Part shown: positions 53,322 through 64,000 of the stretch, piece after piece
How the letters are laid out: every line of letters begins with the position of its first letter
Position numbering within the stretch: position 1 is the stretch's first letter
From: Solen grandis
Taxonomy: Eukaryota; Mollusca; Bivalvia; Adapedonta; Solenidae
NCBI GenBank assembly: GCA_021229015.1
Contig: CM037783.1
Span: 53,714,647-53,778,646 of the forward strand
Length of the DNA stretch: 64,000 nt
Direction of reading: 5' to 3'
Translations under genes and position numbers: made by a program
The notes under the pieces: model-generated
What the model saw: the letters and a program-made list of their open reading frames with translations, nothing else
Told to the model about the DNA's origin: nothing
Database searches by the model: none

Positions 53322-56190
53322 AATTAGTGGTCTTAATAGCAAGGTGGCCTTAATCCAAAGTGGTATTAAAGCAAGGTTTTACTGTATTGCTTATTTTCTT
53401 GTGCATGATGTATATCTAAGGAGATATATGTTTGTCTATGATTTGCTGTATCTTGTGATTAGTGGACAAAGCAACAACTCTAACAGTGACTGGACAGTAA
53501 TTTTGTAATGGATCCCTCATTTTCTGCCTATTTTCTGGACTGAACTTTGTTAAAAATCAATCATTTAAGATACCTAATATATTGGTGAATGAGGGTGCCA
53601 GCTTAATTGGCCTAAAATGGAGTTCACTGACATAGCAAGTATTTGATTAATTTTTGTCATGCCCATACTTGTAGCACTTGAATATCAGCTCTTCATTGTC
53701 CTGACTCAAATATGTTTCCCAAAGGTCAAGGTCATAGGCAGGCCTATGCACAGTTATGAATAAAACTGCTAAAAAATGCCATGAAAAATTGTACTGCGTA
53801 TATTTAAGTGCAATTTATTTGTGTAATTCTCAAGATAATATAATGTGATTTTACTGATAAAAGTTATGTTGTACATGTATTTTTTTGTTTCCTTGATTTT
53901 TTTAGTAGTTTAATCATAGTAGATTTGACAGTTTTTGTCCATACCTTGTTTTGCTTTATTAACTTAACTCTTAATTGTTTGTTCTATATTTAAGTTGTAC
54001 ATTAAATGCTTACCGTTTTGACTAAACACAATAAAAATAATGTTAAACAAACATTAAAACCTTGAAATACCTTGGGGGGATTTTTGTTTGTTTGAATAAT
54101 TGTTTGTTATAAGTTTCCTTATATACATGTTTTGTGTTTGAAACATCATTTTCGGGAATATTTAAATCTGTTAATAATATAATTAAGTATTAATTGTAAT
54201 GTAGTAAGGAACAATAGTGGTTGTCCTAAAAAAACTTGTTGTTTGGATGATAATTTATACTTTTATTTTTTTAAGAAGAAAATTAAACTCTGCCTTGCAT
54301 ATGTTTTTGAATGCTGGATGAAATTTTCTTGACTCTGTTATTTAACCTGGATATTGTTAATTGATTAATATCCAAGTGATTATTGCATCCCTCTTGGTTG
54401 ACAAGTCTTGAATGTCTGAGTTCTCCATTACATAAGCCAGCAATGGCTACTTACAGTCTGACTCTCATGAGAATCGTGGCCGTCAAAGGTGTTCACTGTG
54501 AAAAGGTAACGGAAATAGAAGTTTTGATTAGGCCTGGCATATTGTTAGTCATGCAAATAACAAAATTATTACTTTCTGCAAATATAGTTTACCATCATAC
54601 TAGCAGCATTCCAGGTGAGTTTAAAAGATCAAATTATGAGGTTCTAATTAAATGCACTGGCGCATATGTTTTCAAAAGGAGAACGTTGGAACCTTTCACT
54701 TGTTTTGAAAATTAGAGGTGTTTGGATAAAACTAATTGGTGGATCAGGGTTCTACTGTATACAAGGTGCATATGTTTCATGTAGTATTTAAATACAAAAT
54801 TAAGTTTGTGCTTAGAAATATCCATTCATGCATGGTAAGCTTAAATATACTGAGCAGTATTTCAAGGTCTTTAAAATTTTAGAAACATTATATGTAGAAC
54901 ATAATATTCTATCAAGATAATGTAACAACCAGTTCAGTATGGAGCATGCATTAATTGTTAATGGAAAAAATCAGACTTAACCATGCATTGTTTCTGGTGC
55001 TGATGTTATGTTTTGTTACTATTCTCTTAGCAACAGAGCTGTGTAATGCACCAACTAATTAAATCATTACTCTTGTTTATAAGATGATAGCAACTTTTAG
55101 TCATCTTCAGTTTTTAAGTAAAGACATTTCCAAATAAGTTTTCATAAAAACAGGAGTACGAACTGGATTCAGGATTACCTTGTTAAAACTGTGTTTGATT
55201 TGAAACAGGATATGCTGCTTAGTTATCTTTAAATAACAGTTATGCTATATATTGCTGATAATGCTATAAGATCGGATGCACTTGTTTTTCTCAGGTATAT
55301 TGTATTCAATTAATTTACTTTGGATAATCTCTAATAGCTGAGGCATTTAGAAAACAATTTGTCCTATTATGAATATCAATATTCATAAAATTGAATTGTA
55401 GCTCAAACTTTCTGATGAGTTTAATTTAACAGGTAGGTTATTTTACATAAATACTCAAGAAAAACATTAAAAATAACCCCAATATCCAGTGGAAGGTCCT
55501 GTAAGGCTTAATGTTGGGGATACATGGGATTTCATTTGAATGCATTCATTAACAAAATAGAATATTCATTATCATCAGTATGTGTACAGAATAAATCTGA
55601 ATTAACATGCAGTAACATAATAATGATGTCCATAATTTATGAACCTTCTAAGGTTTCAAATGCAATATAATAGTGCTCATTTTGTACGCTAGAACATTTT
55701 CTTAGTTTTATATTTGTGGATCAAGAATGTTTTGTAATTTTGTATTTTACATACTTTTTTAATTATTTTTACTAGATTGTGTTCTATAATATTTGTCACA
55801 TAACCAGCATCTGAAGCACACAGGAACAAGCCTTAATTGTTTTCAGCATGTGACTATACCAGTAGTCTTATACAGTTTAGACTGTCTTTAATAAGCCTTC
55901 ACATGCCTAATTTTTTTTCCATTTGTCAGGTTTTCCAATTAAAAACAACTGAATTAAATATTTATCTTCCTTATATAACAAATGACCATAAAAGTCAAAG
56001 TTTGATTGGGGTTACTATGTTTTTAATGACTTTGAAATGGCTGCTCTCATGTTTTTGCATCTTAGAGTTACTATTCTTAATCACTTAGTGAACAGATCAA
56101 TTTATAAGAAAGGCAGTTCTTATCTGCAGTAGGTGAACATCCCAAATAATGAGAAATAAAGGCGGATGATGTTGGTTATGTGTTAGATAG
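53322..56190. other. No recognisable gene
   Basis: About 2.9 kb of AT-rich DNA. A 110-codon frame at 54383-54715 has no domain, no splice context and unremarkable composition. Confidence 0.45.
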
Positions 56191-56875
56191 AATCTCATAT
56201 GAGAATTCATTGAGTACTGAAATTATCAGGTCACATGAGTATTAATTGAGAATGGAAATTACTTGATGATTATTTATTGAGTAATAAAAATACCTGGTAA
56301 TGAATATTTATTGAGTACTGAAATTACCTGGTAATTAATATTTATTATACCCCCAGATGCAAAGTATAGTATATGGGGGCTATATTGAAATCATGTCTGT
56401 CAGTTGGTCCGCCTATAGACAAGATTTGTCCGCCCTATATCTCGGCTACCTTAATTTGATTTAAATGAAACTTCACAGAACTGATAAGTACCAAGCTTAG
56501 TTGCACATGATGTTGGTATGTCATGATTCGCTTGATTTTGAATGAGTTATGGCCCTTTGTTATATTTTTCAAGACTATCTGACACGGTAACATTAGATGT
56601 GACAAAGCAGTATCAGGGGGTAGTCATCATTTTCAATGATAATTTTGTTGAGTACAGAAATTATCTGGTGATGAATATTTATTGAGTACATAAATCATTG
56701 AGATATGCTAGTATTCATTGGGCACTGAACTGGTTTGGTCACATGATAATTTAATGAGAACTGAAATTAATGTGTCGACAAAGAATTGATTGAATAATGA
56801 AATCATCAGGTCACTTGAGAAAACATCAAGTATCCAAATTATTAGGTGATATGAGTAAATAGAGTATGACAGGAG
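56191..56875. repeat. Decayed edge of the 36-bp satellite, split by an inserted repeat
   Basis: Diverged GAGTACTGAAATTA units occur at 56200-56342 and 56640-56870. Between them (about 56343-56636) is unrelated sequence starting TATACCCCCAGATGCAAAG. It includes a self-complementary start (CCCCCAGATGC...TATATGGGGGC) and GTCCGCCCTATATCTCGGC, and looks like an inserted dispersed element. Confidence 0.65.
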
Positions 56876-57668
56876 TATGTATTGAGTACTGAAATTATTG
56901 GAGATTGTATCAAGTCCTGAAATTTATGAGTATGTTTGAGTACAGAAATTATTGGATGACATGAGTATGTATTGAGTACTGAAATTATTGGATGACATGA
57001 GTATGTATTGAGTACTGAAATTATTGGAGTTTGTATCAAGTCCTGAAATTATTGGATGACATGAGTATGTTTTGAGTACAGAAATTATTGGATGACATGA
57101 GTATGTTTTGAGTACTGAAATTATTGGATTACATGAGTATGTATTGAGTACAGAAATTATTGGATGACATGAGTATGTATTGAGTACAGAAATTATTGGA
57201 GTTTGTATCAAGTCCTGAAATTATTGGATGACATGAGTATGTTTTGAGTACAGAAATTATTGGATAAAATGAGTATGTTGAGTACAGAAATTATTGATGA
57301 AATGATAAGTTTATCCGAAATTATTGGTGACATGATAGTTTGATACTGAAATTATTGGATGACATGAGTATGTATTGAGTACTGAAATTATTGGATGACA
57401 TGAGTATGTTTTGAGTACTGAAATTATTGGATGACATGAGTATGTTTTGAGTACTGAAATTATTGGAGTTTGTATCAAGTCCTGAAATTATTGGATGACA
57501 TGAGTATGTTTTGAGTACTGAAATTATTGGATGACATGAGTATGTATTGAGTACTGAAATTATTGGATGACATGAGTATGTTTTGAGTACTGAAATTACT
57601 GGATGACATGAGTATGTTTTGAGTACTGAAGTTATTGGTGACAGGAGTATGTTTTGCGTACTGAAATT
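56876..57668. repeat. 36-bp tandem satellite, about 22 units
   Basis: The main unit is ATTATTGGATGACATGAGTA followed by TGTTTTGAGTACTGAA. A second unit type, ATTATTGGAGTTTGTATCAAG plus TCCTGAA, recurs about every fourth to sixth unit (near 56893, 57018, 57196, 57462), hinting at a higher-order repeat. Open frames across it come from the period. Confidence 0.9.
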
Positions 57669-58490
57669 ATAAGGCAGAGACTGAGCTTCTGACATTTTGT
57701 GTAGCTTCAGCCATGTTGATTAATTTCAATCTCAATGAATGTGCTTGTAAAATCAATTGTACATCCTTTGTATATTCATGTATGATCATTTTATGGTGAT
57801 TTGGGAATAAAAATATAAACACAGGGATGGTGGTATTTGTTTCAGATTTGAAAACCCCATTTACAATCATGGTGAAATTTGCAAAGTCAAGGCTGGAGTT
57901 CCACTAAACATACTTTTCTGTTAGTTATACAGTTTCTTGACAGGGTACGTGACTATTTATTCCCGCCTGAGGGAAGTCATTATAAATTTGGGTCCAAGTC
58001 TAGTTGCTGCACTGTATTAGTGTTGCCTTGCCTCAGTATTGCGCAATAGATAAGTGGCATGTTACCACATCCAGTCATGTCCTGAAACTGGCCCAACTAG
58101 TCCTAAAACAATGATTATAAGCATAACACCATGCAAGGAAACTATACCAATACCATTTTTTATGCTCCCAGAAATTATTTTGGTGGAGCTTATGCATGTA
58201 GTTCCAGCTTCCTTTATTGGGTCAGTTCTTGTCCAAACTATTATTTTTTTGTCAGATAACAAAATGTTTGCAGTTCAATGAATTTTTTTAAGAAGCATAC
58301 CAACAAGTAGTTTCATTAAAAGCACATCAACTACACCACAGCAGTAGCTGCTACATCTTGGTGCATTTGTACATCCCCCTACTCACATTTTCACATTTTG
58401 TCTTAACTAGTGTGTTTTTGTCCACATATTCCTTCAACTAATACCATCTATATGTCAGAAGCATCCATCAGTATTTACCAGTATTCCTTT
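57669..58490. other. No recognisable gene
   Basis: AT-rich DNA between the satellite and a weak SINE fragment. No exon is supported. Confidence 0.4.
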
Positions 58491-58492
58491 AA

Positions 58493-58565
58493 TTTTGGCA
58501 GGTCACTGCTGGGGATTGAACCTATAACCTTTCAGTTATAATGCAGATATTCTAAGTACATGGCC
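58493..58565 (-). mobile_element. Possible tRNA-derived SINE fragment
   Basis: On the minus strand, GGTTCAATCCC matches a B box, preceded by a degenerate tRNA-like segment. No clear A box or tail. Confidence 0.35.
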
Positions 58566-59320
58566 AGCTTAAAGTAAAAGTAAGTTGTGAAAATAATTAT
58601 GATACAAGTTTTATTGCCATGTATTGATCTATTTGAATATCCTATATAATTCTGAATAAATAGAAAGGAAAAACAAAAGCAAGGGAATACACACTTTTTT
58701 ATATAGGCAATTATTTTAATATTTGCTATACTTGCAATTTCAATTTGATGTACCAAATTTAAACAAACATCTTAATTTACTCTGCTGAAAATTCTTTTGT
58801 TTGACTTAACAGTCAATCAGATTTCCCTTGACATATGATAATAGCTCAACCACAATAACACATTTATTTTCTCAATATGCATTTATCAATAAATGCTTTA
58901 GTCATCATCATGACCATTTAACCTTAATTGTTTCATCCTTTTATGGTTTCCTGCTAAAGTTTTCCACATTCTACCTGCAACATCTCTTCACTGTTCCCTA
59001 TGTAGTGATGCTAATCGTTTACCTCATGTATATTCCTGTTAAATCCTTTGACTTAATGAATATTTGTTTCCAAATTTTAGTCACTCATTAGATAAAACTG
59101 CTTCATAATTTGAAATAAATAACTGAATTCAACGTTTGGGAAATTGGATATTACGAAAGTTTTCTGAATGACACTTATTGTGTAGTTCTGTGTACTTTAG
59201 TACCAGGAGAAAACTTGCGTGCTTGAACGAGTGACAAATGCACATGTACTTTCCTTGTTATCTCATATACATACATCTTGATGCTTGGCAAACAGAGTAG
59301 ACCCAAACCAGACAGCTCCT

Positions 59321-59562
59321 TTAACCCTTTCCCTCATATAGACTCATTTTGACGCACTCAATAGGTACCACATAAAGCCTGATCTGCAGAAAGCCAAACT
59401 CAAACCTTACCAAATTTAATTGTAAAATCCTCATTACCAGACCACTGAGGAGCAGCGAACAGCATAAAACCTGATCAGCCTGCGAGTTACTCGCAGGCTG
59501 ATCTGGTTTTATGCTGTTCGCATAGGTCTTTTCATGGTATCCTCTATGAGGGAATGGGTTAA
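59321..59562 (+). mobile_element. TTAA hairpin MITE, copy 11
   Basis: TTAA at 59321 and 59559, perfect central palindrome except for the constant mismatch. One substitution in the right tip (GGGAATGGGTTAA). It carries the subfamily marks of copies 4 and 10 (ATTACCAGACCACTGAGG). Confidence 0.9.
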
Positions 59563-59622
59563 GAAGCTCAAATTTTACACATTCTGCATGGCAAAGAAAA
59601 ATACATTTAAAGCTCATTAATT

Positions 59623-59736
59623 TGACCCTGTAATCTTAAAAATACTTACCACAAGTGTGATCTCAGGCTCAAATTTGAGTATCATACTAAATTTCTATTG
59701 AAACTAATAGTTTGAGTATGAGAACACGGGGCCTGA
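59623..59736. mobile_element. Foldback element family 2, copy
   Basis: It has GACCCTGTAATCTTAAAAATAC at the left, CTCAGGCTCAAATTTGAGTA inside, and TATGAGAACACGGGGCCTGA at the right. It is aligned with the copy at 52303 but shorter. Confidence 0.65.
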
Positions 59737-59847
59737 TGTTCATCAAGTCATAAGATTGTACAGGAATATGTATGAGATAAAGAGTTAATAGTGAAAAGTG
59801 ATATAAAATGATAGTTCTTGGTGACATTTTTAATTTTTTCTTTGCAG

Positions 59848-59920
59848 TTGTGTTTTAAAATCTGTGATGTCCATGTGGATGATCAGAGAGATAAAGAGAA
59901 GGGAAGGAATGATGAATAGG
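59848..59920 (+). CDS. Possible terminal exon, unidentified
   Basis: A good acceptor (TTTTTTCTTTGCAG) ends at 59847. It is followed by 23 open codons (LCFKICDVHVDDQRDKEKG then RNDE) and a TAG. No family is recognised and no partner exon is known, so chance is quite possible. Confidence 0.18.
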
Positions 59921-61533
59921 TCTGATCTGAAAAGTGACAATATGAATTGATGCACTGTTTATTTGTTCTGTATTTAGGTTACCCTTACAAATTGTTTATT
60001 TCTCACTTCTGACCTATCCTTTCTGGGTTTGGTCCATAGGTAGGTATTTACTTTTCTCTCATACACACTCAACTTTAATTCAAATTATTACAATCCCACT
60101 AAAATGAGTGCAAACAAATTTGACAAAAAAAAGTTTTTTAAATCCACGGATTTGGGGTGGATGGGTCAGTTGGAAGCAGCATACAAACAATCAATTTTAG
60201 GCCCTTTGCACAATAGTATCTCATACTGATGAATATTAACATGATTGATCAATGTCAAAACCTTTCTAGTAGGTTGCAGATGCATTTAAATTGACTAACA
60301 TCCTACCTAAAAGCAACACTGTGATAATAGGTAGTCAAAGGTTGATCTGGTTTACTCAAAAAGAACACAAGGTTTTGTTTTTGATACTGTTTGTGAGCAG
60401 ATGACCTAGCAGTGACTGGACAGAGCGTAAACTTTCAGAGATGAAAAATTGGGAGGGTGCCTTGTTTTTCACTTATGAACTTCCATACCATTTTTAAACA
60501 TTTCCCAGGCATCCAACTTTAGACCTCACTAATTTAAGTGCATTTACAGTACACCTGTAATGTTCATGTAAAATTCAGCATCTAAAATATTGAGAGAGGA
60601 TTTCCATTCTGTGATTTCTGTTATTCATTCCACAATCACATGTATATCAGAAAATTATGATTTGCATTATATCTAAAAATATGCATCTACAGATTGTTGA
60701 ATACATTTTTTTTTTAAAAACCAATTTGATGTAAACTTATTGTCCAAAAATGGCACCTTATAAGATATTTTCAGAATACAATCATGAATTTTGTAGGATA
60801 AAAGAATCTAACACTTTGCAACTTTTCCATTATCCAGTATCTAGGTCCTATAATGATCACACATAGAGTCACTAATTCATGTGCCCTGCATTCAGTTAAC
60901 ATAAAACATTCCTTAAGTTAGTGTTTGTATCCCTGCTGTAGCATTTACAGTGCAAGCAGGGTACCAAATCTTGAACACATTTGCTAGCTTTATGCTTAAC
61001 TGAAGGCAGGACATGTAAATCATTGATCACATGATATCCCAGTTATACTATTGGATAATCTGATAAATTAATTGTAATACTCCTGTAAACATTTCATAGA
61101 TCCATGAAGGTTAAGAAACAGAGAATATTTGTTTACTTTTTTGTAATATCTTATTTTCTTTCACACATGGTCATAGAAAATTTTTATGAGAGGCAGAGCC
61201 ATGAGTTAAAATACATACATGTATTTTCTCTGATCACAAAAAAATAGGATTATACCCACCACCCCCAAAAAAGTCATATTCTTTTCAAGCTTCTCTACAT
61301 CTTATTCATATCTTCTTTTTGTTCTCTCATGTCTTAAACTTCCTCATTGGAGTCTCAAATTTACATGGATGTCATTTTCATTGATTTGCTGTCATTGCTT
61401 TTCACTTTTGTCTCTTTAAATCCAGGTTTTACATGAAATATAAAAAAGGCATGCAAGAAACTTTTCAACTATGAAAAAGGTAACTTTTCCCATGGTGTAT
61501 ATGTTTGATCATTTTTAAATATTCTCAGTTTTT
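59921..61533. other. No recognisable gene
   Basis: AT-rich DNA without a supportable exon or element. Confidence 0.4.
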
Positions 61534-63541
61534 AGCTCACCTGAGCACGTGTGCTCAGGATGAGCTTTTAGGATTGATGAATGTCCGTCGTCCGTCCGTC
61601 CGTCGTCCACAATTTGTTCGTTTACACTCTAGCATCTTCATTTTATGAGCAATTATCTGCAAACTTTAAAACAATGTTTATAACCATAAAATCTCGGCCA
61701 AGTTCGATTATGGCTGATATCGGAACATTAGGTCAGGAGTTATGCCCCTTTTAAAATTCAAAAAAGCCAGATTTCACATTGTTTGCACTCTAGCATCTTC
61801 ATTTCATGAGCAATTATCTTCAAACTTTATATCAATGTTTATAACCATAAAATCACGGCCAAGTTTGATTATGGCTGATATCGTACCATTGGGTCAGGAG
61901 TTATGCCCCTTTTAATATTCAAAAAATGCCATATTTCAAGTTGTTTACACTCTAGCATCTTCATCTTTTGAGCAATCTTTTTCAAACTTTATGGCAATGC
62001 TTATGACCATAAGGTCTCGATTGAGCTCGATTATGGCTGAGATTCATCATTTAGGTCAGGAGTTATGCCCCTTTTAATATTAAAAAAATGCCATATTTCA
62101 CTTTGTTTACACTCTTGCATCTTCATCTTTTGAGCAATCATCTTCAAACTTTATGGCAATGCTTATGACCACAAGGTCTCGATTGAGTTCGATTATGGCT
62201 GAGATCCGTCAATTAGGGCAGGAGTTATGCCCCTTTTAATATAAAACAAGAGGGCCATGATGGCCCTGAATCGCTCACCTGAGTACCATTGCTTCAACTG
62301 ATGTCAAGGTTTTTAAACAGACAAGGATTCTGATATAACTTAATCTAAAACATTTTACCCCTGACAATACTACACACCAAATATCTAAGCAATGGGCCAT
62401 ATGGTTTCAGAGAAGACTTGGGCGCAGGGTCATTTATCACCGTAGGGCCAAGACTTTGAAAATCTTTGTAATGAACCATTAGATGCTACTACATACCAAA
62501 AATCTTAGCTCTAGGCCTTATTGATTCATAGAAGAAGATTTTTTTAAGATTTTCCTATTTAACTCTATGTAAAACAAGTGACCCCTGGTGTGGAGTCATT
62601 TATCACCATTGGGCTATGATTTTTACAATCTTTGCAGTGGCCCATAAGATGATGCTTCATACCAAATATCTAAGCTCTAGGCCATATGCATTCATGGAAG
62701 AAGATTTTTTAAGATTTTCCTATATAACTCTATGTAAAACAAGTGACCCCTGGTGCGGGGTCATTTATCACCATAGGGCTATGATTTGTACAATCTTGGT
62801 AGTGGCCCATAAGATGATGCTACATACCAAATATCTAAGCTCTAGGCCTTGCAGTTTTGCAGAAGAAGATTTTCAAAGTTTGCATTTTCAAAATCTATTT
62901 TTAGCTCCTGTGACCTAATTATGCAATGGACCAGAACCATTTATACAACTTTAGTAGAGCTTCATCCAAGGAACATTCCTGCAAAATATTTTTCAAATTG
63001 GCCAAGCCGTTTAGGAGGAGATGTTGTTTGAAGCAATTGTTGACGCCGGACGCACGGACGCCGGACGCTGGACAAAAGGCGATCAGAAAAGCTCACCTTG
63101 AGCACGTTGTGCTCATATGAGCTAAAAAAGCCATATTTCACGTTGTTTACACTCTAGCATCTTCCTTTTTCTAGCAATCATCTTCAAACTTTATGACATT
63201 GTTAATTACCATAATGTCTCGATTGAGTTCAATTGTGGCTGAGATGGGTCATTTAGGTCAGGAGTTATGCCCCTTTTAATACAAAAAATGCAAGATTTAA
63301 CTTTGTTTATTCTCTACCAACTTCATTTTTTTAACAATCATTTTTAAACTTTAAGACTGTTTATGCCCATAATCTCACAATCAGGTTCAATCATAACTGA
63401 TATTGACTTGTAAATTTAGGAGTTATGCCCATTTCACCATAAAAAAAAAGCCAGATTTCACTTTTACACTCAAGCATCTTTATTTCTTAAGCAATCATCT
63501 TTCTCAGGTGAGCGACCAAGGGCCATCTTGGCCCCCTTGTT
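61534..63541 (+). mobile_element. Non-autonomous tandem-core element, outer copy of a nest
   Basis: It starts TTAGCTCACCTGAGCACGTG, containing the perfect palindrome CCTGAGCAC-GT-GTGCTCAGG, then a GTCCGTC run. Units of about 160 bp follow (TTTACACTCTAGCATCTTCA, GGTCAGGAGTTATGCCCC). It ends CAGGTGAGCGACCAAGGGCC then ATCTTGGCCCCCTTGTTTT, with a terminal palindrome. It is split at about 62243 by a related element in reverse orientation and resumes at about 63127. Pearl/Helentron-like by architecture, as inference. Confidence 0.7.
62243..63126 (-). mobile_element. Related tandem-core element inserted in reverse
   Basis: On the plus strand it reads AAACAAGAGGGCCATGATGG then CCCTGAATCGCTCACCTGAG at the left, and CTCACCTTGAGCACGTTGTG then CTCATATGAGCTAAA at the right. 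This is the complement of the same end structures as the outer element. Its core units (ATACCAAATATCTAAGCTCT and ATTTATCACC) match the family at 42745-44068. The outer unit is continuous on either side. Confidence 0.72.
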
Positions 63542-63643
63542 TTCACTGACAGCATGGAACATAATAATAGCTACTGAAAGATTTCATTGCAAGTTTCAGA
63601 TTTCTTAAGAAGGACAAGAACTGTTAAAGTTTAGGAAATTACA

Positions 63644-63653
63644 TTTATTTATT
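63644..63653 (-). terminator. Polyadenylation signals of the VWC-domain gene
   Basis: Two overlapping AATAAA hexamers on the minus strand, about 50-60 bases after the stop codon at 63704. Confidence 0.55.
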
Positions 63654-63703
63654 TCATTACAGAATAATATATATTAACAAAAGTCAAGGTAGAGCTACGC
63701 CCC

Positions 63704-63830
63704 CTACTCTTGAACAAAGTTGGGCGGGTAGTTGATGATGATATTTGGTGGACAATTGGGCACGGGGCAACACTTGCCAGCTGGGGCTGGGTCCATGTGG
63801 CACTCCTGGGGCAGGTTCCATTGGAGACAC
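63704..63830 (-). CDS. VWC-domain protein, last coding exon
   Basis: On the minus strand, acceptor TTGTATTTCCAG precedes 63830. One base completes a codon, then 41 codons run to TAG at 63706-63704. The residues CLQWNLPQECHMDPAP then AGKCCPVPNCP have the spacing C...C...CC.x4.C that closes a von Willebrand factor type C domain. The tail NIIINYPPNFVQE is short. VWC domains occur in secreted matrix and BMP-binding proteins. The rest of this gene lies beyond the right edge, so the family member cannot be named. Confidence 0.7.
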
Positions 63831-63941
63831 CTGGAAATACAAGCAACATTTGATCATTCCCTGATCCTGTTTGTACTGATTAGGATACAAACTGGGATTT
63901 GCACTAATCCTTCATGGCAGTTCCTTAATTGGACCAGTATA

Positions 63942-64000
63942 ATTTTCTTGCCCCTTAATAGGGCTTGAACGTACAACTTCTGGATCCCCAGCATTAGACT
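63942..64000 (-). mobile_element. Possible tRNA-derived SINE at window edge
   Basis: The minus strand has CGTTCAAGCCC, a B-box-like motif, following a tRNA-like stretch that runs off the window. Weak support. Confidence 0.3.

Noticed and set aside
54383..54715. 110-codon plus-strand frame
   Set aside because: No domain, splice context or conserved feature; expected by chance in a region this size.

Overview
The window is animal nuclear DNA: AT-rich, gene-poor, with GT-AG introns, one 100-N scaffold gap, and a dense load of short non-autonomous transposons and tandem repeats. The repeat types (non-autonomous elements with about 160-bp tandem cores and a GGCCATCATGGCC end hairpin, tRNA-derived SINEs, TTAA hairpin MITEs) and the invertebrate character of the two recognisable proteins suggest a mollusc, most likely a bivalve. 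No species can be named from sequence alone.

Three host genes are supported. (1) On the minus strand, 18965-17800, is the first coding exon of a long, disordered, serine-rich protein. Its last residues resemble the start of the folded part of vertebrate KIAA0513. The remaining exons were not found and would lie to the left or outside the window. (2) On the plus strand, about 39247-51111, is a nearly complete nine-exon MPPE1/PGAP5 gene, the GPI-anchor ethanolamine-phosphate phosphodiesterase. Every junction keeps frame, except where the 100-N gap cuts the C-terminal His-rich metal site in exon 8. (3) On the minus strand at the right edge, 63830-63704, is the last exon of a von Willebrand C (VWC) domain protein, followed closely by AATAAA signals.

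Layout. 1-12 kb: degenerate repeats, a 1.8-kb minisatellite of 30-bp units (7891-9703), and a complete mariner element with 19-bp matching inverted repeats and two nonsense codons (9880-11163). 12-17.8 kb: unique-looking DNA with a 24-bp minisatellite. 17.8-19.1 kb: KIAA0513-like exon. 19-24 kb: short tandem arrays. 24-27.1 kb: a decayed LINE on the minus strand, broken by two MITEs. 27-39 kb: repeats and featureless DNA. 39.2-51.5 kb: MPPE1 with repeat-filled introns. 52-64 kb: a foldback element, a miniature LTR retrotransposon, a 36-bp satellite, nested repeat elements and the VWC exon.

The most unusual object is at 52904-53321. It is a 418-bp LTR-retrotransposon-like element with 148/147-bp LTRs (TG...CA), a tRNA-Lys-type primer binding site, a polypurine tract and a 4-bp AATT target duplication. 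Each LTR carries a tRNA-like gene with intact A and B boxes and a T6 Pol III terminator. This is the tRNA counterpart of plant Cassandra elements, which carry 5S rRNA. The other pervasive object is an 11-copy, about 240-bp MITE family with piggyBac-like TTAA/CCCTTT ends and a 67-nt central palindrome.
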